NCBI GenBank assembly: GCA_015661745.1
Contig: DQVL01000154.1
Span: forward strand, 1-8,668
DNA from: Thermoprotei archaeon
GTDB taxonomy: Archaea > Thermoproteota > Nitrososphaeria > Geothermarchaeales > JDFR-13
Reading direction: 5' to 3'
Length of the DNA: 8,668 nucleotides
Shown: piece by piece, positions 1-6,808 of the stretch
Numbering within the stretch: position 1 is the stretch's first letter
How the letters are laid out: every line of letters begins with the position of its first letter
Notes under the pieces: model-generated
What the model was told of the DNA's origin: nothing
Database searches by the model: none
What the model saw: only the letters and a program-made list of their open reading frames with translations
Made by a program: the position numbers and the translations under genes

Positions 1-1185
1 GTTTAATGCGAGTTGTTGGGTGACGGGTGCTAAACGCAATAGATTTATCTCCCTCCACCACCTCTCAACATGGAACTCCTTAGCATATCCATATCCACCG
101 AATGTCTGCATAGCCCAGTATACAGCCTCAAAACCATTCTCTACAGCGACATATTTAGCTATATTACTCTCTCTACCCACCTCCCTAAGATATGATGATC
201 TAGTAACAACTTCATTAAAGTCCTTCGGATCTTTAGGTATGGGTATAGAGTCATATGTCTCTGCAGATCTATATGAAAGTAGTCTGGCTCCCTCTAAATG
301 TGCATATACACTGGCTAGACCATGTTGGATAGCCTGGAAACTCCCTATTGGCCTGTCAAATACAACCCTATTCCTAGCATATTCGGCAGCCCACTCAACA
401 GCTAAATATCCAATCGATACAGCGCCTATAGCGAATCCAATCCTCTCTGGATTCAATATATCTAGGAGGACATACCACCCTGCATCCAATGGACCAAGTA
501 TATTCTCCTCAGGAATCCTTAGATCCTCAATATATACTTCACATGAATGGCTATAGTTTATCCCATGTTTCGGGATAGGCTTATACCTAACATGTTTATT
601 TGGCATGTCAACTAGGAAGAGTGATAATCCATATGTCCTCTTCTCAACCTCATCCAATGATTTAGTCCTAGCAACCAATATAAATGTTGATGCCCTATCA
701 ATACCACTTATAAATACCTTCCTCCCACTAACAACATATTCATCGCCTTCTTTAACAGCTAAAGTCTTTAAAGCCAGTGTGTTAGAGCCTACATCAGGCT
801 CTGTAAGGGCTAGGGCGCCTTCAATCCTACCCTCTACAATACCTGGGAGATACTTCTCCCTCTGATCATCAGTGCCAAACCTTACTATAGGCAATGCAAG
901 GAATATCTCGGTAAGCATTAGATACCATACCCCCGCCATACCAGCTCCTCCACGTATCAAACCCTCAATGGCTGAGACAAGCTCAGATAATCCATATCCA
1001 CTCCCTCCATAATCCTCGGGAATCACAAGCCCTAGGAAGCCCTGCTCAACAAGTTTATCCCAGTATTCACCTGCAAATTCATTCCTCTCCTCCTTATCCA
1101 TCCAATATTCAAGTGGGAACTCCCTTGAGATATCATAAGCTAGTCTATATATCATCTCCTGAGAACTACTCAACTTAAAATCCAT
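1..1185 (-). CDS. Acyl-CoA dehydrogenase, IVD/LCAD-like catalytic base (C-terminal end cut by window edge)
   Basis: FAD-dependent acyl-CoA dehydrogenase: alpha,beta-dehydrogenation of an acyl-CoA in the cytoplasm, normally passing electrons to an electron-transfer flavoprotein. I translated 395 codons from ATG at 1185 and met no stop by base 1. Families are usually 380-400 residues, so only a few residues should be missing. Visible are the flavin/substrate signature ALTEPDVGSN (126-135), the R273-x-x-F FAD-contact region leading into SFQAIQ, and GGYGYAKEFHVER (363-375). E247 in LNPER aligns with the catalytic Glu of isovaleryl-CoA dehydrogenase, whereas the MCAD-type C-terminal YEGT glutamate is replaced by LAPVT (near 385-389). 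Chain length and substrate cannot be read from this. The start is supported by AAGGTG six bases before the ATG. It lies 61 nt downstream of iorB and may be co-transcribed. Family confident; substrate unknown. Confidence 0.93.
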   Translation of the reverse strand, partial: MDFKLSSSQEMIYRLAYDISREFPLEYWMDKEERNEFAGEYWDKLVEQGFLGLVIPEDYGGSGYGLSELVSAIEGLIRGGAGMAGVWYLMLTEIFLALPIVRFGTDDQREKYLPGIVEGRIEGALALTEPDVGSNTLALKTLAVKEGDEYVVSGRKVFISGIDRASTFILVARTKSLDEVEKRTYGLSLFLVDMPNKHVRYKPIPKHGINYSHSCEVYIEDLRIPEENILGPLDAGWYVLLDILNPERIGFAIGAVSIGYLAVEWAAEYARNRVVFDRPIGSFQAIQHGLASVYAHLEGARLLSYRSAETYDSIPIPKDPKDFNEVVTRSSYLREVGRESNIAKYVAVENGFEAVYWAMQTFGGYGYAKEFHVERWWREINLLRLAPVTQQLALN

Positions 1186-1246
1186 TTTAGGCACCTTAAA
1201 CAAAATATTATTTCAATGGTTAAAATCTAGTATAGCCAAATAATAT

Positions 1247-1831
1247 TTATATCATCTTAATCTCCCCAACTATATCATAACCTATATTAAAAGCCTTTAA
1301 ATTATATTCCTTATTTTTAAGCCTACCAATAACCTCAATTACAGAGTCTCTAGTTAATCCAGGGATTATATCCAGTGAGGTTATAACCCCCAATATAATT
1401 ACATTGGTATATATAATATCGCCCAACTCCAAAGCATATTCCGTGAAGGAAGTTATATAAGTATCTCCACCACCTTCCCTAAGCTTATTAATAAGGTATT
1501 CCCTCGATGGAATCTCTATCTTAGGGATTGAAGGCCTCATAATATAGTCATTAACTATTTTAACTCCATCCCTCGAGAGATAACCTAGATTTCTAACAGC
1601 CTCAATCAACTCAAGACCAACCAATAAATCCGCTCCACCCAAGGGAACCAATGGACTATTGACGTCTCCAACCCGCATATGTACAGTTACGGAGCCTCCT
1701 CTCTGGCTTAATCCATGGGTCTCAGCCATCAAGACATTGAATCCAGAGTTAGTCAATGCAGATCCAATAAGCCTACCCAATGTGATTATACCCTGCCCAC
1801 CAACCCCTGCAAACAAGATATTATACTCCAT
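1247..1831 (-). CDS. iorB: Indolepyruvate:ferredoxin oxidoreductase beta subunit
   Basis: Small subunit of the two-subunit 2-oxoacid:ferredoxin oxidoreductase that converts arylpyruvates (from Trp, Phe, Tyr transamination) plus CoA to arylacetyl-CoA, CO2 and reduced ferredoxin. The 194 residues form the PFOR-gamma-like domain, with the N-terminal motif GVGGQG (9-14) and ETHGLSQRGGSV (37-48), both hallmarks of IorB; length is normal for the family. The start is ATG, directly behind iorA with two TGA codons between, and is preceded by GGTGGTGA, an SD built from the iorA terminal codons. Tight coupling to iorA fits an obligate heteromer. Substrate range within the IOR family (aryl versus other 2-oxoacids) is not determinable from the motifs. 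Confidence 0.95.
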   Translation of the reverse strand: MEYNILFAGVGGQGIITLGRLIGSALTNSGFNVLMAETHGLSQRGGSVTVHMRVGDVNSPLVPLGGADLLVGLELIEAVRNLGYLSRDGVKIVNDYIMRPSIPKIEIPSREYLINKLREGGGDTYITSFTEYALELGDIIYTNVIILGVITSLDIIPGLTRDSVIEVIGRLKNKEYNLKAFNIGYDIVGEIKMI

Positions 1832-1844
1832 TCATCACCACCAT
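1832..1844 (-). promoter_or_regulatory. iorB SD formed by the end of iorA
   Basis: The minus strand reads TGG TGG TGA TGA ATG across the junction. The last two tryptophan codons and the stop of iorA create GGTGGTGA, one mismatch from the archaeal consensus GGAGGTGA, with three bases before the iorB ATG at 1831. This implies translational coupling of the two subunits. Seen directly; use by the ribosome is inferred. Confidence 0.75.
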
Positions 1845-3715
1845 AGAGACTTAAATTCATCACTCCACTCACTAACCGGTTTAAAAGCCTTTGTAGGGCA
1901 TATATCGAGGCATTCTCCACAGCCTACACATAACGCCGGGTCTATATGGGCTATACCCTCATCATCTGGATATATAGCTGGACATGTAAAGTTGTTATAG
2001 CATATACCACATTTAATACATTTATCTACATCAACATCATACTTAGGTATCTCAATACCCCTCCTCCTAGCCCATGCAGCAATCAATAGTGTACATGCCC
2101 TCTTAGCTATTACAACAGCCGGCCTCCTATACCTCCTAACATATTCAACTGCATCCCTAAATATCTTCTCCGACTCCCTAATCTTAAATGGATCCACCTC
2201 AGCAATATATTCTATGCCTAACCCCTCCACAACCTTCTTAATATCTATTTTTATAGTCTCCTCCCAACCAGCATCATATCCAGACCCTGGGTTGGGTTGG
2301 GCACCGGTCATAGCAGTCACTCTATTATCTAGTATAACGACTAGAATAGGGGATTTATTATATACAGCGTTTAATAGAGGTGTTATACCACTATGGAAGA
2401 ATGTTGAATCTCCAATAGTAGCTACAACAATATATTCTTCTGGGAGGATATGGGCGAATCCATTGGCTAACCCAATACTGCTACCCATATCAACTATCGT
2501 ATCTTGCATCTTAAAAGGTGGTAACACAGCAAGGCTATAACATCCTATATCCCCCGAATATATAGGTTTTACACCACTCCTATTTACAGCCTTCCTAAGA
2601 CTGAAGAATGTTCCTCTATGGGGGCATCCAGGACAGAATGCCGGTGGTCTTACAGGAAGATTTTCATCTATATTTAGATCTTTCGATTTTATATCTAGCT
2701 CAAGCCATTTAGCTATTGCATCTAAGACCTTGTCAAGGGTTAACTCACCGACTAATGGAATAATTTCCTTACCAACAACCTCAACTCTAACATCCGTATC
2801 ATATAAAAGTGATTTTATATGTGTCTCGATTATGGGTTCAAGCTCCTCAACAATTAATACTTTATCTACATCTTCTACAGCCTCTAAAACAAGCTTCTTA
2901 GGTAATGGAACCATACCTGATAAAGATAGGATCTTCACATCTCCAATATCAAGTTTAGATATTGCATCGACTACATATGAATAGGAGAAGCCAGATGTTA
3001 TAATAAGTTTATCACCATCCCCCTCAACCCAGTTGAACCATGCATCATTGAAATATCTCTCTATCTCCGACCATCGAGCCAACATATCAACCCTAAGCCT
3101 CCTTGCATGGGCTGGGATAACACTATATCTAGCTGGGTCAATATCTAATGGGCCTCTATGTATATCCCTCCTAGGCTCATTAAATTCGTATGAGACCCTT
3201 ATATGACTCAACCTAGTTGTCGACCTAAGTATAAATGGATGTCTAAACTTCTCACTCAATTTGAAGGCCTCGATAACAACGTCTTTAATATGATATGGTG
3301 TCGGCGGCTCCAAGACAGGGATATATGACCTAAGTCCATAGTAACGATTATCCTGCTCATTCTGGCTACTCCACATACTAGGGTCATCAGCCGATACAAT
3401 CACGAATGAATTATTTACACCTGTATATGCAGATGTGGTCAATGGATCGGCAGCCACATTAACACCCACATGTTTCATAGCCACAAGGGATTTGACACCC
3501 GCTATCGCCGCTCCATAAGCAGCTTCAAAAGCAACCTTCTCATTCACACTCCACTCCACATAAAAATTGTATTTCCTAGATAGCTTAGCCAATGTCTCGA
3601 GAATCTCTGTAGATGGTGTTCCAGGATAGGCCGATGCATATTCCAAACCAGCCTCCACCGACGAATATGCAATAGCTTCATTACCGAGTAGGTAGAGTCT
3701 CTTATCCGACTCCAA
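1835..3715 (-). CDS. iorA: Indolepyruvate:ferredoxin oxidoreductase alpha subunit
   Basis: Large catalytic subunit of IOR, 626 residues, normal for the family. Order of domains: N-terminal PFOR-alpha-like/pyrimidine-binding part with YPGTPSTE (30-37) and the candidate TPP-activating glutamate E59 in NEKVAFEAA; a middle domain to about 340; CPGCPHR (361-367), diagnostic of IorA; the TPP/Mg site GDS (435-437) with N464 about 27 residues on; and a C-terminal ferredoxin-like domain with two [4Fe-4S] sets, C566/C569/C572/C578 and C596/C599/C602/C606. All eight cluster cysteines are present, so the enzyme looks intact. The start is TTG: an in-frame TAG lies five codons upstream with no ATG or GTG between, AGGGGTG sits seven bases before the TTG, and the sequence LYLLGNEAIA just inside matches typical IorA N-termini. 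It follows the DUF35 gene by 88 nt and precedes iorB in the same frame. Confidence 0.96.
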   Translation of the reverse strand: MESDKRLYLLGNEAIAYSSVEAGLEYASAYPGTPSTEILETLAKLSRKYNFYVEWSVNEKVAFEAAYGAAIAGVKSLVAMKHVGVNVAADPLTTSAYTGVNNSFVIVSADDPSMWSSQNEQDNRYYGLRSYIPVLEPPTPYHIKDVVIEAFKLSEKFRHPFILRSTTRLSHIRVSYEFNEPRRDIHRGPLDIDPARYSVIPAHARRLRVDMLARWSEIERYFNDAWFNWVEGDGDKLIITSGFSYSYVVDAISKLDIGDVKILSLSGMVPLPKKLVLEAVEDVDKVLIVEELEPIIETHIKSLLYDTDVRVEVVGKEIIPLVGELTLDKVLDAIAKWLELDIKSKDLNIDENLPVRPPAFCPGCPHRGTFFSLRKAVNRSGVKPIYSGDIGCYSLAVLPPFKMQDTIVDMGSSIGLANGFAHILPEEYIVVATIGDSTFFHSGITPLLNAVYNKSPILVVILDNRVTAMTGAQPNPGSGYDAGWEETIKIDIKKVVEGLGIEYIAEVDPFKIRESEKIFRDAVEYVRRYRRPAVVIAKRACTLLIAAWARRRGIEIPKYDVDVDKCIKCGICYNNFTCPAIYPDDEGIAHIDPALCVGCGECLDICPTKAFKPVSEWSDEFKSLWW

Positions 3716-3729
3716 ATATATACACCCCT
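3716..3729 (-). promoter_or_regulatory. SD that fixes the TTG start of iorA
   Basis: The minus strand reads AGGGGTG, spacer TATATAT, then TTG at 3715. The G-rich core pairs with the archaeal 16S 3' end, and the spacing of seven is normal. Because the frame is closed by TAG at 3730-3728, the TTG is the only start that keeps the conserved N-terminus. Confidence 0.7.
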
Positions 3730-3782
3730 AGAGATAATATATTTAAGTTGATGAAATATAGACAATCTATATACATCTAAAA

Positions 3783-3792
3783 CTTTATATAG
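3783..3792 (-). promoter_or_regulatory. Candidate TATA box for iorAB
   Basis: The minus strand carries CTATATAAAG in the 88-nt gap upstream of iorA, just after the DUF35 stop codon. A start of transcription about 25 bases downstream, near 3761, would leave a leader of about 45 nt that includes the SD. A second AT-rich box, CTTAAATATA (3747-3738), would place the transcript start at the TTG itself and exclude the SD, so I favour the first. The whole region is AT-rich, so the match is weak evidence. Confidence 0.35.
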
Positions 3793-3803
3793 CAACTTAT
3801 GTT

Positions 3804-4262
3804 TTAATCCCTCTCTAAAGGTTTAAATATTATTCTATAATATGTGTCCCCATCCCTTCTATCAACAGAGATAGATACGTCTATATCGGGCTTAAGATCC
3901 TCAAATTTAGCATTTACATGCCCAACAAGTTTTACACCATCCACCTCTACCACACCCACTATATAATCTGTATAGTCTGAATGTGTCTGGGGCTTAACAT
4001 TTATCTCTGTATAGGTTACTAGTTTCCCTACATCCGATAATTGGTAAAACCTTATATTTCTAGAGCCACATTCTATACAGAAGGATCTCGGTGGATAATA
4101 TCTGGCTCCACAATCCATACATCTAACTGCTAATATTCTACCCTCCTCCAACCCCCTAAAATATTCCTCCAAAAAACCTAGTGAAGATCTATATCTTACC
4201 TTAAACTCTCGCTCATCAATATATATCGGTTTACCCGTCCTACCATCATATTCAATAGACAT
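3804..4262 (-). CDS. DUF35 zinc-ribbon/OB-fold protein, thiolase partner
   Basis: Small acyl-CoA-binding scaffold of the DUF35 (OB-fold with rubredoxin-like zinc ribbon) family. In archaea such proteins form complexes with thiolases, and in the mevalonate pathway they bridge acetoacetyl-CoA thiolase and HMG-CoA synthase. Residues 1-40 are the helical N-terminal part. The zinc ribbon uses C48, C51, C62 and C65 (CMDCG and CIECG). From about 75 follows the OB-fold, with GKLVTYTEINV and YIVGVVEVDGVKLVG. I chose ATG at 4262 (152 residues). A GTG at 4271 would add three residues but lies inside the SD AGGAGGTGA, which is ideally spaced from the ATG. It is directly downstream of the thiolase, with no HMG-CoA synthase nearby, so a role in thiolytic acyl-CoA breakdown is more likely than mevalonate synthesis. 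The partner assignment is inferred from context. Confidence 0.93.
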   Translation of the reverse strand: MSIEYDGRTGKPIYIDEREFKVRYRSSLGFLEEYFRGLEEGRILAVRCMDCGARYYPPRSFCIECGSRNIRFYQLSDVGKLVTYTEINVKPQTHSDYTDYIVGVVEVDGVKLVGHVNAKFEDLKPDIDVSISVDRRDGDTYYRIIFKPLERD

Positions 4263-4276
4263 TATATTCACCTCCT
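4263..4276 (-). promoter_or_regulatory. Perfect SD of the DUF35 gene, formed by the thiolase stop
   Basis: The final codons of the thiolase, AGG AGG TGA (Arg-Arg-stop), spell AGGAGGTGA, a full complement of the archaeal anti-SD UCACCUCCU. A five-base spacer ATATA leads to ATG at 4262. This site decides the start and indicates coupled translation of thiolase and DUF35 partner. Confidence 0.9.
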
Positions 4277-5431
4277 AAGGATAGATACATATGCATATTG
4301 ACCTACACCACCTACATTATGGGTTAGACCGACTCCCCTCTCAATAGGTGCCTGCCTACCCTTCTCAGCTTCACCCCGAAGCTGTTTAACAATCTCGACA
4401 TACATGGCTATACCGGTGGCACCTACTGGATGGCCTTTAGCCTTCAACCCTCCATCAAGGTTTACAGGTATCTTACCACCCACATATGTCTCCCCATCCC
4501 TAATAAGTTTAACACCCATACCGGGCTCTGCAAAACCTAGATCTTCATATGCAAGGATCTCAGCAACTGTAAAACAATCATGTACAGTTGCTACATCAAT
4601 CTCCTTTACAGGATCATCTATACCAGCTACTTTATATACATATTCAGCAGCTGCTTTAGCTGATGATATAGATGTAAAGCTATCTCTATTGGATAGAGAT
4701 GCAGGCATAGATGCCGATCCAATCGCTTCAATCCATATAGGTGTATCAACTCTATAGTCTTTAATACTCTCCTCTGAGGATACTACTACTGCTGCGGAGC
4801 CATCTGTTATTGGGCTACAGTCATATAGTTTAATTGGTCTAGCTATATATCTACTCTCCATACATTCATCAAGTGTTATCTCCCTCTGATACTGTGCCTT
4901 TGGATTCCTAGCCCCATAATAATGGTTTTTAACCGCTACCAAGCAAAAGTCCTCCTCCGAGGCTCCATATTCATACATATATCTAGTCATGAATGTAGCA
5001 TAGTATCCCGGAAAAGTTATTCCATAATCCCTAACCTCCCAGAAGTATGAGCCTAGCCTAGCTAGATATTCAACTGCTGATGGGGTATCAAATTCATACA
5101 TCTTCTCAAGACCTAAAACCAATATATTATCTGCATATCCAGATCTAACCATGTTATATGCTGTGTATATACCTGCTGAGCCTGAGGCGCATGCAGCCTC
5201 CACTCTATATACAGCCTTCGGGTTTAGACCTAGATATTCAATATATATACCTGCGGGGCTACTCTCAGGTGTAAATCCCGTCGATGTAAAGACTATATAG
5301 TCTATATCTTCAGGTGAGATATATCCCTCATCAAAGACTTCAGAGACAGCTTCATATGCCAAGTCAAATACATTAGTATCTAATCTACGGCCAAACCGTG
5401 ATATCCCAATCGATGATATACCGACCCTCAT
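4268..5431 (-). CDS. Archaeal SCP2-like thiolase (acyl-CoA C-acyltransferase family)
   Basis: Thiolase-fold enzyme of the archaeal acetyl-CoA acetyltransferase/SCP2-thiolase group: it cleaves 3-oxoacyl-CoA with CoA, or runs in reverse. From ATG at 5431 it is 387 residues, the usual length. The nucleophile is C81 in VEAACASGSAG. The HDCF loop (284-287) replaces the NEAF loop of bacterial thiolases and carries C286, which in SCP2-thiolases is thought to serve as the second catalytic cysteine. GHPVGATG gives H334. At the usual CxG loop the cysteine is replaced by H371 in HNVGG, as in this archaeal subgroup. A TTG at 5434, one codon earlier, is a possible start but less likely. No SD is visible upstream, unlike every other complete gene here. 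It runs into the DUF35 gene with a shared SD/stop. Thiolytic direction is inferred from the neighbouring dehydrogenases. Confidence 0.94.
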   Translation of the reverse strand: MRVGISSIGISRFGRRLDTNVFDLAYEAVSEVFDEGYISPEDIDYIVFTSTGFTPESSPAGIYIEYLGLNPKAVYRVEAACASGSAGIYTAYNMVRSGYADNILVLGLEKMYEFDTPSAVEYLARLGSYFWEVRDYGITFPGYYATFMTRYMYEYGASEEDFCLVAVKNHYYGARNPKAQYQREITLDECMESRYIARPIKLYDCSPITDGSAAVVVSSEESIKDYRVDTPIWIEAIGSASMPASLSNRDSFTSISSAKAAAEYVYKVAGIDDPVKEIDVATVHDCFTVAEILAYEDLGFAEPGMGVKLIRDGETYVGGKIPVNLDGGLKAKGHPVGATGIAMYVEIVKQLRGEAEKGRQAPIERGVGLTHNVGGVGQYAYVSILRR

Positions 5432-5480
5432 CAAATAAATGTGTTGTATAAGGTGTAATATTGATTTAATGATATACTAG

Positions 5481-5490
5481 TCTATAAAGT
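5481..5490 (-). promoter_or_regulatory. Candidate TATA box upstream of the thiolase
   Basis: The gap between the upstream dehydrogenase stop and the thiolase start (5432-5519) is AT-rich and gene-free. The minus strand has ACTTTATAGA at 5490-5481, giving a start of transcription near 5460, and a second possibility, ATTAAATC around 5470-5464, that would give an almost leaderless transcript. The missing SD before the thiolase favours a promoter here, but the exact box is uncertain. Confidence 0.3.
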
Positions 5491-5519
5491 ATTTATTAGA
5501 TAAAATATGTTGTCCGAAT

Positions 5520-6749
5520 TCATCCCCTTATATAATCCCTACCTATATAGTCTCTAGCAATTATTATCTTCATTATATTCTGACCACCCTCCGCCCCCAC
5601 TAGATAGCTTAATATACCTAGCCAGCCACGGTATACCTTAGACTCCTTCATATATGAATATGCACCTAGCCATTTCATAACCTCCTCATATATTCTGGAG
5701 GCTACCTCGGGAGCTTTATATTTGGCTAGGGCAACAGGTATATTAAGGTCTTTAGGATTATAGTTTGGATCTCTATCCCTATATATTTTATCAATCATCC
5801 ATGCAGCTCTATAGGTGAAGAGGCGTGCACTCTCCAACTCGGTATATAACTCTGAAAAACGCATATAAATACCTTGGAAAGATGATAGCCGCCTCCCATT
5901 AAACAACTTTCTATTCTTTATCCATTCAACACCCTCCTCTAGAGCCCATCTAGCACTACCTATACATGCGGCGGCTACTAAGACACGAGCTATATTAAAG
6001 CCTTCCATCAAGAGATAGAAGCCCTTACCCTCATCACCGACCCTAAATTTATCTTCTACCGGGAAATCCTCGATCTTGAATGTTCCTGTACTCAATCCAC
6101 CCCTCCCAATCTCTTCAAATATACTCCACTCCACCTCACCCAAGAGTTTACCATCCCTCCTAGGTATAAAGGCGAATGTAGTTATGTTTTTATGTCCATA
6201 GTCTAGACTACCTGATTTAGCTACTAGGAACCATCCTCCACCATCGAGTTGCTCCAACACCTCCCTAACACCACTGATATAGATCTTTTCACCAGTTATA
6301 TACCATTGTCCATCGTCACGCCTAGCATATGTCTTTATCCCAGCCACATCCGATCCTCCATGGGACTCTGTAGATGCTATTCCGAAGAAGTATCTTCCTT
6401 TGGATACCCGTGGTAAGACTTCCGACTTAACATCATGAGATGCATATAAATTAATTAGGTATGGCCATCCATTATTCAATAGTACGTATACAGCGATTGC
6501 TACTGCAGGGTCGTGATACGCCAATTCCTCTATTGCTAACACCGTCTTCATAAAACTCTCTCCAAGACCTCCATATTCTTCTGATATCGGTATAGTTAAG
6601 AGTCCATATTCACCCATCTTAGCTATTAAGTCACGGGGTATAACACCTTTATCATCAATCTCCACCCACCTAGGCTCTATATATCTCTCTGCAAACTCCG
6701 AAACCGATTTACGGAATAGAATCTCATCCTGACTAAATTCAAAATCCAT
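5520..6749 (-). CDS. Acyl-CoA dehydrogenase family protein, divergent C-terminus
   Basis: Second FAD-dependent acyl-CoA dehydrogenase, 409 residues, slightly long for the family. The three-domain order is present: N-terminal helical domain (about 1-120), beta domain with STESHGGSD (126-134) and the YITGEKIYISG strand (150-160), and C-terminal helical domain with NRKLF (279-283) leading to SFQG. The position equivalent to the IVD glutamate is A254, while E387 in GAEGGQNIM resembles the MCAD-type EGT glutamate. The stretch between R374 and E387 is about four residues longer than in MCAD and lacks the usual ERxxRDA pattern, so the catalytic assignment is an inference. Start: ATG at 6749 behind TAGGTG with a five-base spacer. 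It sits 59 nt downstream of the permease pair, with a weak TATA-like TATTTTAAAG at 6793-6784. It is only distantly similar to the dehydrogenase at the left end, so it probably has a different substrate. Confidence 0.92.
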   Translation of the reverse strand: MDFEFSQDEILFRKSVSEFAERYIEPRWVEIDDKGVIPRDLIAKMGEYGLLTIPISEEYGGLGESFMKTVLAIEELAYHDPAVAIAVYVLLNNGWPYLINLYASHDVKSEVLPRVSKGRYFFGIASTESHGGSDVAGIKTYARRDDGQWYITGEKIYISGVREVLEQLDGGGWFLVAKSGSLDYGHKNITTFAFIPRRDGKLLGEVEWSIFEEIGRGGLSTGTFKIEDFPVEDKFRVGDEGKGFYLLMEGFNIARVLVAAACIGSARWALEEGVEWIKNRKLFNGRRLSSFQGIYMRFSELYTELESARLFTYRAAWMIDKIYRDRDPNYNPKDLNIPVALAKYKAPEVASRIYEEVMKWLGAYSYMKESKVYRGWLGILSYLVGAEGGQNIMKIIIARDYIGRDYIRG

Positions 6750-6808
6750 ATAGACACCTAAAAATTGGTATAGATATATAGGGCTTTAAAATAGGCTATA
6801 GACTAGGT

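Noticed and set aside
20..865. Plus-strand open frames at 20-556 and 605-865
   Set aside because: They lie antisense to the dehydrogenase at 1-1185, whose minus-strand translation shows all family motifs. The plus translations are low-complexity Ser/Thr/Pro-rich and resemble no family.
1186..1246. Promoter or terminator between iorB and the left-end dehydrogenase
   Set aside because: Several AT-rich TATA-like strings but none at a convincing distance. The SD before the dehydrogenase fits co-transcription equally well.
1659..2984. Plus-strand open frames over iorA and iorB (1659-2000, 2214-2540, 2730-2984)
   Set aside because: Antisense shadows of clearly conserved minus-strand genes.
3544..3795. 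Minus-strand 83-codon frame overlapping the start of iorA
   Set aside because: Out of frame with iorA over most of its length, no recognisable motif, and iorA conservation explains the DNA.
4263..4271. GTG at 4271 as start of the DUF35 protein
   Set aside because: The GTG is part of the SD AGGAGGTGA; the ATG at 4262 is correctly spaced from it.
4404..4757. Plus-strand open frame within the thiolase
   Set aside because: Antisense shadow; the complementary strand encodes the conserved HDCF and GHPVGATG loops.
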